DNA of 64,000 nucleotides from Nyssa sinensis (lineage: Eukaryota; Streptophyta; Magnoliopsida; Cornales; Nyssaceae): assembly GCA_008638375.1 (NCBI GenBank), contig CM018046.1, forward strand, positions 43,547,706 to 43,611,705, written 5' to 3'. Numbering within the stretch: position 1 is the stretch's first letter; each line of letters starts with the position of its first letter. Positions 36,248 to 47,755 of the stretch are shown here, one piece after another. The position numbers and the translations under genes are program-made. The notes below the pieces were generated by a model. It made no database searches, was not told the DNA's origin, and saw nothing but the letters and a program-made list of their open reading frames with translations.

Positions 36248-38375
36248 TTTCGCCTACCTAATACAAGTAAAAAATGATACTCGTTATAAATATGAAACAT
36301 GAATCCTATCACCTCCAACTTCTCTCTAAAGGGTAAGGTGGTCCTATCCCATTCGTGAATGCACAATCTACATTGCAATCAGCAGCAATCAAATGCTTGA
36401 TTCCACTCGGACAAAATTTCGGCAGCAATTCCCCATGATTCTCCAAGTATACAAGATAGACGTTAACACACCTAAATATATACCCAGAGAACAATAGGAG
36501 ACCGCTGCTGAAATTTTATCATAGTGAAATATTCAAGCATATACGCTATTGATTGCAATGCAGATTTATGCATTCCCGAACTGTCCTCTCTGGATAATTC
36601 AAAAATCGATTTTCATACACATGAGCCCAATCGCGAATAAATTTTGCGACAAGATTCACATGTAATGAAAATGACTCCCGAATGGGGCTAGGACTTACAT
36701 GAATGCAATTAAAAAATTCATTAGTGTAAGGGCAAACTCTGATTGTCAAACAGAGTTTTGCTTTAAAAAACATTAACAATAGCATTCAAAATGCCAATAC
36801 AAAACATATTGATCTTGGTTGATAACAAGTAAAAACACCTAGCTTTCAATTTTTATCTATTAATTAAGGTCATTCATCAAGAATTATTTACTTCGCACCT
36901 GACAACAACAACTTAACCAACAAAAGCAAATCAATTGCTACCTAAAACCACTAACCGAGTTAATAGCTCCGGTGTATCTAGTTGATCTCTCAATCAATAG
37001 GACTCAAGAACTCTTATTACTTGGCAGCTAAAACAAAATAAAAATAGAAATTAATGGATTAGACACAATCAACTAGTTAATAGCTAGATGTACGTACCAA
37101 TAGACACTTGGAACACTAAAAGCACAGTTTCATAATCAAACTAGCTAATGGTCCAACAGTTTAAATAAAGATTACATATATATGCAATACATAAACTCAT
37201 GTGCACATGTAGCCTCCAACTAAACTACTGGGACTAATGGTCCGAAGATCATTGAATATAAACTTGTATAGCTTATATTTGGCCTTATAAGAAATATGTA
37301 AAATTTTCTAAGCTACACCAAATGATTCATGATTGATAATGTTGTTATATTTTTGACAAAACAATGTCTTCATAACAATGGCTTTTACTATGTCCTAGAC
37401 CTAGTATGAAGATTAGTTAAGAAACTTGGCGTTATGATTTCTTTTCTTTTATAGAAAAAAGGTAAGCGTAAACACGACCCTTTAAAACTTATTATTAATA
37501 AGGTCAAATTATTTGCACTCAATCGATTATTATGACTTGTGAGTAATTACAGCATATCAGAATAAATAATATTTAGCTCTAAATTAAGTAAGAGAATTTT
37601 TTTCTAATCTAGGTACTTATATTAATTATAATATGTTCCGTATACAATATACATATATTCTTTAATTTTATTTTTTTAGTTAAAATTAAATAATTACATG
37701 ATATTAGTGTAATTATATATATATATATATATGTCATATTAAGGATGTGATAATATATGAATAGGAGAGGCTAGAATTGAAGCCAAGTACTATCCCATGA
37801 AATTTAACCGGTGCAACTAAAAAAAATAAAAAATCAAAAAACACACTTTGCAACAATGCTAGCAAAGAATATACACAACATCAATCGAAAATAAAATATG
37901 GACTTGTTCGAGTCCAAAGTTTTAACCAAAAAAAAAAAATACTAATTGTCAATAGTAAGAAAAAATATATCCAAAAAGTGGGAAAGAAAATTAAAAGTGA
38001 TTGGAGCTATTGTAATAGACATGCTATTTAATGGGCTTCCTCTTGTCGATATTTTTAAGGTAAATTATACTTATTTTTATTAAATTTTTTAATAATTACA
38101 AATATTATCTCTCTAATTTTTAATATTATATTATACTTTTTGTCAAAGTTGTTGAACTAATGGAAAAAACAAAATAAGTAAATTGATTGAATTGTCCATT
38201 AATTAAATATAATATTTTGACTTTCTTTCTCATCTTAATATTCTCTCTCTAACAAATAGCAATCTCACTATATTGGGATTACACATACATACATACATAC
38301 AGAGACACAAACACATATACATTTATATAGTCTGCACAGGCGTTCCTTTTTTTTTTTCTTCTTCTTATTTGGGGT

Positions 38376-38408
<33 letters not shown>

Positions 38409-39060
38409 CAAGGGTTTGATTTCTCACTTTAAAACTTTCTGTGTGTGAGCTCAAAATTAAGGTTATAACCAACACTCACAATGTCCCAAGCGTAATACTA
38501 GGAGTAAGATATATCTTAACAGAGGCAAAGGGATAGAGGCAGTGAAAGTAGAGGATTCGATCTCCATTTTTCTTGTTTCTATATTTATAGTGTACTGGAA
38601 TTTGTGATTTGAAGAGTTTGATTTATATACAAGTTTTGTTTTTAATATTGTCTTTCTAATTTTTAATATTATCTCTCTAATTTTTAATATTATATAATTT
38701 TTAACATTTGGTTTAATTATGTAATTTGCGATTTGATTATAGTGTTTTGGGTTTACAAATACACACACTCACATGTATATATGTGTGTGTGTGTGTGTGT
38801 GTGTGAATGAGGATTTTTTTTCCTGACAAATCTTACTATCATTTTAAAACCAAATAGAATCAAATAGATGTGAGTTTGAGATAGAGAGAAGAGAAATTAA
38901 GCACAGTGGCCTACCTGATGGGTTGATTAAACCTCCTGCGATGTGTTTCCCCCTTTTCTTTTCAGCTTCTAACCTTCAACAATGGAAACGACGCCTATGA
39001 GAGAGAGAAAGAGAGTTTGAGAGAGAGAGAGAGCACGATCAGAACAAGAATATATATATA
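36248..39060. other. CACTA non-coding 5' region
   Basis: Between the transposase start and the right terminus. No known protein domain was recognised; minus-strand open frames at 36309-36494 and 36546-36785 are unassigned and could be leader or captured sequence. Microsatellites: (CATA)n near 38282-38300, (TA)n at 38376-38402 and 39051-39070, (TG)n at 38782-38805, and a (GA)-rich stretch near 39001-39034. Confidence 0.5.
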
Positions 39061-39070
39061 TATATATATG

Positions 39071-39355
39071 GGGTTATTAGCGACGCACACTGGGCGTCGC
39101 TAATAACCCAAATGTGCGTCGCTAATGCTCCATTCGTCTTATTTAGGCCAAGAATGGACTATTTGCGACGCACAGATGCGTCGCTAAAGGCCACCTGGGC
39201 GTCGCTAATAGTTTGGCGCCAACTTTCAGGCAGGAAAGTGAATTTTTTTATTATTTTTTTCCCACATTATTAGCGACACCCATTGTGCGTCGCAAAAGGT
39301 CACTTTTAACGACGCACAATGGGCGTCGCTAATAATGTCCGTCGCTAAAGATGTT
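39071..39355. repeat. CACTA right subterminal inverted motif cluster
   Basis: About 11 copies of TTAGCGACGCACA or GGGCGTCGCTAA in both orientations, including a near-perfect facing pair at about 39077-39108. They end 13 bp before the TTTTGTAGTG terminus. They mirror the left cluster in motif but are spaced differently. Confidence 0.8.
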
Positions 39356-39371
39356 ATGTTTTGTAGTGAGC

Positions 39372-40510
39372 GGAGCGGCAAACTCCTACTATACAAAAGA
39401 GAAATCAACAAAAAGAAAAGAAAAGACGACAACAAAGACATCAAAAACCAACACCCGACAATCAAACGTAGAAATACTCTAAGGTCAGAACATGATTTTT
39501 GGGAGATTTCAGTATAGAGAAGCCAACTAGTTAAGGTAAGGATTTGGGACTTTCGTTGAAGTAGCTACTTTGATAAGAACTGTTTTAGAAATCTATTGGA
39601 TAATCATGCATGAGATAGAAGTTATGCCTCTCCAAAGTCTATTGTTCCTTTCTGCCCAGAGCTAGTAAACATACGTTGTCAAAGCAAGATTGAGAACGTT
39701 AACAATGAAGGATTTTTCTCTTAAATGGTCGATTTCTCATTGAATTCTAGGGATAGGTCATTGGGTGAGGATAGTTTCCTAAACTTGGGTGTAAAAGGGG
39801 CACTCAAAGAAAATTTGATCAACAATTTCAACAGATGAGTGGTAGATGAGACAAGTGTGAGAAATAAACATACCTCAATTGATAAGCTTATCCTTGGTGG
39901 TGGTTTTCCACGACAGAGAAACCAAAGGACGAAAGAGAACTTGGAAACAATTATGAAAGACTAGGTAAGATGACTTTAATGAGGTTGGGGATGGTTTATT
40001 CTTAAAAAACTCCAAGCAGAGATAGTGGGAGAAAGGCTAAAAGTTGAAAAAGTCCAAGTGATTTGATTAGCCCAAGAAGAAGAGAGTTTGAAATTGTTAG
40101 GAGTGGCTGCAATGACCTAAGAGATAAAACCGGTGGTGAAAGATGGACAAGATTAGGAGTCATTCTGGATGATAGATGAGACCATGGAAACATGAGAGAG
40201 CTTGAGAATCTAATAATACTGAATCCAAATCTGTCAAACAAAGGCCCCAGAGGGTGCCAATTGTCATGCCAAAGGGAAGTGGAATTCTTATTGCCAATGA
40301 TGGATTTAATGTGATGCCTTACAACTGATCTAAGGCTGAAAAGTTTGCTCTAGCACCAAGAGCAGTCCTTAGGAACTTGAACTGGCCAAAGACTGTAATT
40401 CTTTAAGAAATACGAATGAGTCCATTTGATCCACAGGCTGGTTTTGTTAAAGCATAATCTAAAAAATGTTTCAAGATCATGGCTTGATTCCAATATGATA
40501 ATCTACACAA
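39372..40510 (-). pseudogene. LINE C-terminal fragment with zf-RVT region
   Basis: On the minus strand the upper part (about 40500-40250) gives WNQAMILKHF and, in another frame, SLWQVQVPKDCSW and NSTSLWHDNWHPLGPLFDRF, as in the segment after the reverse transcriptase of plant L1-type LINEs. The lower part (about 39960-39780) gives KDKLINWGMFISHTC and IFFECPF, the zf-RVT motif set. Frames change several times and stops intervene. The stretch that should link it to the RT half is missing, apparently lost at the copia insertion. Confidence 0.65.
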
Positions 40511-40527
40511 GCTAATACCTCATTTGT

Positions 40528-40860
40528 CACATCTCGCAATCCACCCTCTACAGATTAGCAGACCGCAACCATCTAACCAAGCCCTTTCGCCGAACCGGAC
40601 CTATTCATCTTGTTACATTTTCATCAGTGTTACTAACATGTAACCAGATCATCATCATATATAAACATAGCGAAAGTCAATAAAGTAAAAGGGTTACATG
40701 TTCATATCAGTCTGCTAACACAAAAGTATAGCCTGTAAAATTTCTAAGTTATCACCTCATCCACAGGACGTGAATATACGGGAGTGCTACAAGACTGTAC
40801 TACTATTACCTTTACTTGTCAAAATGTCCACTCTAGTTGCAGCCTTCTATGGCCTGCTAT
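40528..40860. other. Unassigned repeat-like segment between LINE and copia pieces
   Basis: Begins TGTCACATCTCGCAATCC, whose complement ends GGATTGCGAGATGTGACA, an LTR-like terminus seen in plant Ty3-type elements. Neither a partner LTR nor coding sequence is present. It may be an LTR fragment or part of the truncated copia element's surroundings. Confidence 0.3.
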
Positions 40861-43800
40861 CCGTTTCACTCCCTAAAATCATCATATAAATTGTGGTACT
40901 AAGAAGGAGGGCCATATTACGTGGAGGATTTTAGTATGGGCTGCGCACATCACATGCATCATCCGATTGATAACAAAGAGCGACAGATTTGGCTTTGGCA
41001 TTGTCGGTTAGGACATCCGTCCTTCGGTTATATGAAACATTTGTTTCTTGATTTGTTTTCCAATATGTCGATATTTGACTTCAAATGTGAAACTTGCATT
41101 CTTGCTAAAAGTCATAGAGCTACCTATCCTTTGAGTATGAATAAAAGTAATGTTACTTTTGCTTTAATTCACTCCGATGTATGGGGCCCTTCCCCAGTTT
41201 TACAATATCTGGCATCCGCTGGTTTGTGATATTTGTAGATGATTGCACTCGCATGACTTGGCTCTATTTGCTGAAACATAAAGATGAAGTACTACGTGTG
41301 TTTCAGTCTTTCCATACTATGGTTCAAACCCAATTCTCTGCTAAGATTCAAATTATTAGATCAGATGATGGTGGTGAATATGTGAACCACCAATTTTATG
41401 CTTATTTCTAAAATCATGGACATATTCATGAAACCTCCTGTCCATAGACTTCTCAGTAGAATGGTGTGGCTGAGAGAAAAAATTGCCATATTCTTGAAAC
41501 TGCTCGGGCTCTATTACTTGGAGCTCATGTGCCCAACAAACATTGGGCTAATGCCGTTGCCACAAATGTGCATCTCCTCAATCTGATGCCCTCCAAAGTC
41601 TTGAATTTTAAGACTCCACTACAGACTCTTTCGATTTTTGTTTCCTTACTTGCAATGTTAATGATTCCACCCCAGATTTTTGGTTGTGTCGCATTTGTCC
41701 ACCTTCATAAGAACTAGTGCATGAAACTTGATCCTTGTGCCATCTGATGTCTTTTCTTGAGGTACGCCTTACATAAAAAAGATACTAATGCTACGATCCA
41801 GCCACCAAATGCACCTATGTGACTATGGATGTCACCTTTTTAGAGTCCGACACATTCTTCTCTTTCTCATTACCCAATTCTCCTCGTCAGGGGGAGATCT
41901 ATGATGAAGAGCCGAATTGGTTAAGATTTAACTGGCCAAAATTTAATGACACCTGAAATCCTAGTCAATAGGGAACCAAATATAGGATAAGTGTTTCTTC
42001 AAAAGTTGATACAGCTCCCAGAGAAGTATCTACACCACCTGAAGCTAAAATAGAAATCCCCCACTCCTTAGTACCTGAAGACCCATCTCCTAAGAATATC
42101 CTTGTGGTAAACTCTCATATACCTCCAAACTCTAATGATATGGATATCCTTGTTGGCTATACTTTACCTTTCAGGCATAATCGTGGCAAACCACCAAATA
42201 GATATTCTCTAAATATTGGAGAACGAAGCTCAAAGTATCCAATTGCCAACTATGTGCCCACAAAAAGGCTTTCCGAACCACTCAAGACATTCGTGTATGA
42301 ACTTTCCTCATGCTGTGTTCAAACCGATGTTCATGAAGCCCTGGCTGATCCTAAGTGGACTTAGGCTATGAAGGAAGAAATGGAGGCACTGTTGAAAAAT
42401 GAAACATGGACTCTGGTTTCCTCACCCAATGGAAAGAAGACGGTGGGGTATAAATAGGCGTTCTCCATCAAACACAAAGCAGATGGTTCAATTAACCAAT
42501 ACAAAGCAAGGTTAGTAGCAAAGGGCTACACGCAGACATATGACATAGACTATCAAGATACCTTCTCTTCAGTGGCCAAATTGAACATGGTTAGAGTATT
42601 GTTATCCCTTGTAGTGAACCTTGATTTGCCATTATACCAGTTTAATATAAAGAATGCCTTCCTCTATGGTGATCTTGAGGAGGAAGCCTACATGGATGTT
42701 CCACCGAGTTACATAGAAAATTCTGAGGCTGAGGTGGTGTGTAATTTACAACGAGCACTATATGGATTAAAACAATCACCTAGAGCATGGTTCGGGCAAT
42801 TTAGCTTAGCAATGAAGAAATATGGCTACCAACAAAGCAACTCAGACCATACATTATTCTTAAAGCATCAATTAGGCAAGGTCACGACCTTAATAATATA
42901 TGTAAATGATATGATATTGCAAGTGATGATCCAGAAGAAATATCAAGACTCCAAAAGCATTTGGAGACTGAATTCGAAATGAAGAATCTGGGATGACTTA
43001 AATATTTTATGGGAATTGAGGTTGTTAGATCAAAGCAAGTTATATTTCTTTCTTAATGAAAATATATCCTAGACTTACTATCAGAGGTGGGACTACTAGA
43101 GTGTAAGCCTGCAGACACACCAATTGTCCAAAACCACAAACTTGAAAAATATCCAGACAAGTGCCAACAAACAATGAGAGATACCAAAGATTAGTTGGGA
43201 AGCTTATTTATCTCTTACATACTCGCCCAAATATTGTTTATGCTATGAACATAGTAAGTCAATTCATGCATTGTCCGAATGAGGATCACATGGATGCGGT
43301 GATCAGAATTCTTCGATACTTAAAGTCATCTCTGGGAAAATGGCGCATGTTCTCAAAAAATGATCATCTCCGAGTTGAGGGGTATATAAATGTAGATTGG
43401 GCAGGAAATATATCAGATAGAAAATCCACCTCGGGGTACTTCATGTTTGTTGGCAGGAACCTTGTTATGTGGAAAAGTAAGAAGCAGAATGTGGTGGCTT
43501 TGTCAAGTGCTGAAACTGAATTCTGAGGGATGGCTAAGGGTCTTTGTGAGATCCTTTGGCTTAAAAGACTGTTAACAGAAATTGGCTTTGCCCCAAGTTG
43601 TGAGATGAACCTATTCTGTGACAACAAGTCTGCCATTGATATTTCACATAATCCTGTCCAATATGATCGAACCAAACATGTGGAGGTGGATCGACATTTT
43701 ATCAAACAAAATCTTGAGACCAAGATAATTCGATTTCCTTTTAATAAGTCCGAGGACCAGTTGGCAGATGTACTTACAAAAGTTGTATGCAGCAAGAATT

Positions 43801-44067
43801 TCTACAACTCACTTGACAAGTTGGGCATCAGAGACATGTATGCACCAACTTAAGGGGGAGTGTTAGCGTGAATTGTCATTAGAGAAATTATGGGAGGAGC
43901 TTTGATTATCAATCCCTTCATATAAGGGTCAACCTTTATTCTAGCCATTAAATTAGTATAGCCAAGAATAGATAGGAATTGTCTTGTTATATATACATAT
44001 TCATTATTTGTAAAGATATATTAATATATATATATATATAAAAGATTCTTCCCATGAATTTTTTTTC
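40861..44067 (+). mobile_element. 5'-truncated Ty1/copia element (copia A)
   Basis: Starts abruptly near the gag-pre-integrase region and ends with a polypurine tract AAGGGGGAG (43852-43860) and the start of a 3' LTR, TGTTAGCGTG, at 43861. The LTR is cut short or decayed before LINE sequence resumes at 44068. The 5' LTR, primer-binding site, gag and protease are absent. It sits inside the minus-strand LINE and separates its RT and C-terminal halves. Confidence 0.75.
40918..43853 (+). pseudogene. copia A pol remnant: integrase, reverse transcriptase, RNase H
   Basis: Order is as in Ty1/copia. The gag-pre-integrase motif LWHCRLGHPSFGYMKHL lies near 41000, and integrase core pieces (IHSDVWGPSP, FVDDCTRMTWLY, SDDGGEY, NGVAERKNCHILETARALL) run to about 41530. 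RT starts near 42350 and has LYQFNIKNAFLYGDLEEEAY, a YGLKQSPRAWF motif and YVNDMIL where YVDD is expected. RNase H (43161-43853) has DWAGNISDRKSTSGY and DNKSAIDISHNPVQYDRTKH. Frameshifts occur near 41200, 41450, 41700 and 42980-43160. In-frame stops include 41409-41411, 42362-42364, 42455-42457 and 43524-43526. The changed YVND residue would also impair the RT active site. Confidence 0.85.
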
Positions 44068-45000
44068 ATAGGACAAGAGTTTAGAGGTCCAAGATTTGAT
44101 TCTACAAGTGATCTCTATCCATAAGAGCCTTACAAAGCTTAGAGGTAATTAAAGGGACTCTAAGGTATTTGATAGAAAGGGCGCCTATAAGGATACTGAG
44201 AAGGGAATGAATGTCAATTTTGGCTTGGTGGTTAATGCCTGAGAGAAAGAGTCAAGCATTTTTTGAGGATGGCTTAAAGACCTAAGAGGGCATGAAACTC
44301 ATAAACGGTGTTATTAATGACCTGGGCAGAGCGGAGATAGGCTTTACTAAGTATAAAACAGTCATCAACAAAGCAAAAGTGAGAGATTTTAGGTTCAGAG
44401 CATTTTGGGTGATAAGTGAAATCAGAATGAAAAATGTTCTATTTAAAAAGGAAACTAAAACCTTCCATGGCCAAAAGGAAGAGATAAGGGACATAAGGTC
44501 CTTAGTCTTAGGCCTCTAAAGCTAGAGAAAAGTCTTTTAAGATTTCCATTGAGGTTAACAGAGAAAGAACAAGTGGAAATACACTCCTTGACCTATTATA
44601 TGAAGGTATGAAGAAATTTGGCAACCTTCATGATATTTGTGAGGTACTACCACATGAGAGGGTGTTAAAAGCCTTCATGATATCAATTTTGACACCAAGA
44701 CAAGGTGAGTGATGCTTTTTAGAATACCCCCTAACTATACATGCAATAAGAAAATTTTATTTGCAATGAACCTGCCTTCTATGAAGGTAGATTGATTTTG
44801 TACTAATGATAAATGGCATAACCTTCCTACTTCTCAAAGCAAGGACTTTAGAGATACATTTATAAATAGTAGAGCAGCAGGCGATCGACTTAATGTCAGT
44901 TATCTTGCAAGGGTTAACAACCTTGGGGATTATAGAAATGGAAGTGGAGTTTTACTCTTTCAATATGGTTCTAGTTCCAATTCACCAGAAACATCTTCAT
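44068..45000 (-). pseudogene. LINE reverse-transcriptase fragment
   Basis: On the minus strand the frame fragments give IPKVVNPCKITDIKSIACCS and YKCISKVLA (RT fingers), KIDIMKAFNTL and CSFSVNLNGN (palm), then FVDDCFILSKAYL at about 44372-44334 in place of the usual FADD box. It ends at RIKSWTSKLLSY where the copia A element begins. Order and motifs fit plant L1-type LINE ORF2. Stops and frameshifts make it non-functional. Confidence 0.7.
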
Positions 45001-45060
45001 CTTTGATTTGAAAAGAATTGTTAGATTTTTTCTTTTTAAATTTTTTTAGGGAAATCTATG

Positions 45061-46039
45061 GAGTTTCTCAAAAGACTAGCCAAAATTATCTAGGGTGAAG
45101 ATTTCCATAAAGTGAAAGGAGTAAGTCTTCAATATGGTTTTTATAACATTGTCCTCATCCTCTATAGGAGTAGACCTTCTTATGTCGTCCTCTCTTAAGG
45201 CTCGAGAAGAAAAAAATCAATAGTCAATAACAAAAGAAGGGTCAGTCAAGAGAAGGCTCAAACATTAGCCTTCTTATTGGATTCTAAACCTCATTGGCAC
45301 CATCTCCAAACTCTTGTTATCCCCTAAGCTGAGCTCCCAACCTCTTTTTGCAAAGAATGATGCCCTATTCCAATCATAGTTAAAAGAAAGAAACACAATC
45401 AGAATTTTTTTTATGGAGAGTTGTATCAGAACTTGGTATGTCTAATGTCTTTCAAGGAAATCATACCTCGAAAAATATCAATTGAGCGAAAAACAAATTC
45501 TAAAAAAGTAAAATAACTCTAGAAAGAAAAGGACAACGAGAGATCAAATAACCAAAAGCCATTGCAAAGTTATTCTAATGGAGGAAAATAATCTAACATT
45601 AGTTCCTTTAAAAAGGAGAAAAATGGTAGCAATAGCTAAAAAAATACAAGATGATGTGCTAGTACATTAAATACATCATTTCCAAGAGTACTATATAGTA
45701 CATTTTACACGAGCAGAAACAGGTGTCGACTCATAATGCCATATTCTGAAAATTGCAACCAAGTATTCTCTAACCCACAACCTAAAGAGTCATGGCCTAG
45801 AGAATAAGAATAGCTGTTAGGACTAAATTCAACTCCACTGATAATCTTTTAACGCATGTTAAGAGTAACATAAGAACAAATCTATGGTAGTATGTTTCAC
45901 CTCATCTCCCTAAAAGTGAACAGGGAGCTCAAACGTCTCCCTCTATGCTCTCCCAAAGAGAGCTTGACCTTAAAGTCAGCTTAGCATCATAATGAGGGCA
46001 TCCCCTGAGCTCATCTAGACATAATAATCGAATTATGGT
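45061..46039. other. Probable LINE 5' remnant and unassigned DNA
   Basis: The part up to about 45400 on the minus strand has patchy open frames with acidic and Ser-rich composition, as in the region before a LINE RT, but no endonuclease motif was recognised. The remainder to 46039 is unassigned. Confidence 0.35.
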
Positions 46040-46423
46040 TGATGCTGAACGAAAACGTAGAAAAAAGAATCAAACATGTCAAACTTTTTTAGTAACAAAG
46101 TAACATGAGGACTCCTCACTCAACAAGAGAAATTAATTCTCCAAAATCCGTAATTAATATTTATTCATAAAAAAAAAATCATGATAATGACCTATTACAT
46201 CATATTTATAGTGCTAAAATATTCCTATTTTCATACCAATTCTATTAGAATAAAGACTAGTAATTCGAATAGAAACTACTAATTCTTATATTTCGTATTC
46301 TAATTCTAAAAAAATAAGGAAATTAGAGAAATTAAGAATAAATCAAAATTGAAAACTAAATAATCCTAATACAACTCTAAAATAATTTTCCTTAATTTTG
46401 GGATACCAATTTTGTCCTACATC
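46040..46423 (-). repeat. 3' LTR of the Ty3-type relic
   Basis: 384 bp in minus orientation, TGATGTAGG at the start and GCATCA at the end. Related to the 47440-47755 copy and to the solo LTR at 16323-16651, so this family has at least two insertions in the window. Confidence 0.55.
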
Positions 46424-47098
46424 AGTTGCCCCCACTTGAAAACAACTCGTCCTCGAGTTAACTGGATGTATGTGATTACAAACTCATTTACAACCCTGAT
46501 GAATCTTTTTAAGAACAATTGAAGACTCAAAAATTTTCTTTACCGTATCTTTCATGAAGTTTGTAACTTTACACTTTTTCTGATGACAATAATATTCCTG
46601 TAATAAAACAAAAATTATCTTCTTGATCTACTACAAACTCAATATTCTTGTAAGCATCATCATCATTCTTCGTGAATTTAGGTTCATTCTTATTTGTATC
46701 GTTGACTATCTCCATGGAAATTTTTGTTTTCTTTTCCATAAAATAATTTATAGAATCTATTAAATCTAAAAATAGAGTTGATTAGGATGATAATGTTCCA
46801 ATTTTTTTCTCTTCCATAAAGAATTTATTGAATTTATTCATTCTTATTTGTTTTTTCTTTCTTGGTGCTTTCCCATGTTGGCCTGTATTTATCCTCTAAA
46901 ATCTGTAAATAATTCTTTGACAAAAACTTATTTATCAACAAGTTCATTATTATTGGTTATGAACGAATGCGCTTTTACGTTTTAATTGTCTACGAATCTG
47001 TAAATCAAACTACCATCTTTTCGCAAATCCAATGAGTTTATATTCTGCTCCAAAATTTTTTTTTTCTTTTGAAAGTCTCAAATCATTAAGACAATTAT

Positions 47099-47402
47099 TC
47101 AAATCATAAATCCAATCATAAAAGTCTTCAAGATAAAAAAAATACCATCAAAATCTAGAAGTCTTTCATAATTGTGAATAGTTCTGTCTTCAGGCTGACC
47201 TCGGGCAAATCCTCTGGCGCAATTTTTGTTAACTGAAAGATATCTATGAACATTAAGATTGGGTTGCATGAGCGTCTGTTGTATCGTACCAAGCTGATCA
47301 TTGATTTGTGCAAACAGTTGCTCTCGTTCATCAAGCATCGCCTATAAAACCTCCGTCTCACGACAAATGTCAAGAGAATTTTTGATTCCGTCTTTATTAA
47401 TT
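47099..47402 (-). pseudogene. Short gag-like remnant
   Basis: Starts MAINKDGIKNSLD just after the primer-binding site, then a TAG, then MLDEREQLFAQINDQLG and QPEDRTIHNYERLLDFDG in the same frame. A coiled-coil-like N-terminus near a primer site fits plant LTR-element gag proteins. The frame decays soon after, and no capsid or zinc-knuckle motif is present. Confidence 0.45.
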
Positions 47403-47755
47403 GCCATCAAGCCAGACAGATCTTCGCTCTGATATCAAATGATGCAGAACGGAAACGTGGAAGGAGAATTGAACACGTCGAATTCCTTAGTAATAAAATA
47501 ACATAGGGACTCCTCACCCAATAAGAGAAAATAATTCTTCAAAATTCGTAATTAATATTTAGTCATAAAAAAATCATGATAATGACATCTTACATCATAT
47601 TTATAATGTTAAAATACTCATATTTTAACTAGAAAACAAAAACTCTTATTTTTATACTAATCTTACTATAATAAAAACTAATAATTTAAATAAAAAATTA
47701 CTAATTCCTATATTTTTTATTTTAATTCTAATAAAACAAGAAAACGGGAAGAAAC

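Larger units (their letters stand above)
28147..39368 (-). mobile_element. CACTA (En/Spm-type) DNA transposon, 11.2 kb
   Basis: The left end is CACTACAACAAAA and the reverse complement of the right end is CACTACAAAACATAAC. Both run into TTAGCGACG. The 3-bp target duplication AGC is exact (28144-28146 and 39369-39371). About 14 left and 11 right copies of a TTAGCGACGCACA/GTGCGTCGCTAA motif in both orientations fill the first 370 and last 300 bp, the usual arrangement of TnpA-type binding sites. On the minus strand, from the right end inward, come about 2.8 kb of non-coding DNA, the TnpD-type transposase, the TnpA-like gene and a 161-bp repeat array. Given the lesions in both genes it is probably not autonomous today. 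Confidence 0.9.
28084..45060 (-). mobile_element. Degenerate LINE split by a CACTA and a copia insertion
   Basis: In minus orientation the LINE pieces run from about 45060 to 44068 (reverse transcriptase), from about 40510 to 39369 (C-terminal region and zf-RVT), and from 28146 to 28084 (3' tail ending in A11, seen as T11 at 28084-28094). If the CACTA element and one AGC copy are removed, the tail reads continuously into 'aataaattacttgtccc' plus poly(A), which is a normal LINE 3' end. The 5' end and target duplication were not found; sequence up to about 45700 could still belong to it. Stops and frameshifts are scattered throughout. Confidence 0.65.
46040..47755 (-). mobile_element. Internally deleted Ty3-type LTR element relic
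   Basis: Read on the minus strand: a 5' LTR truncated at its outer side (about 47755-47440), a primer-site-like TTTGATATCAGAGC (47439-47426), a short gag start (MAINKDGIKNSLDIC at about 47402), a degenerate internal part of about 0.9 kb, a purine tract AAGTGGGGGCAAC (about 46436-46424), and a 3' LTR (46423-46040) beginning TGATGTAGGAC. Both LTRs share AAACGTGG/GTAG words, ATCATGATAATGAC and CATCATATTTATA. No pol gene remains. The Ty3 assignment rests on general resemblance and is uncertain; it could be a LARD/TRIM-like derivative. Confidence 0.55.

Noticed and set aside
34119..36302. Several plus-strand open frames opposite the CACTA transposase
   Set aside because: They are antisense shadows of the minus-strand transposase, whose domains are recognisable.
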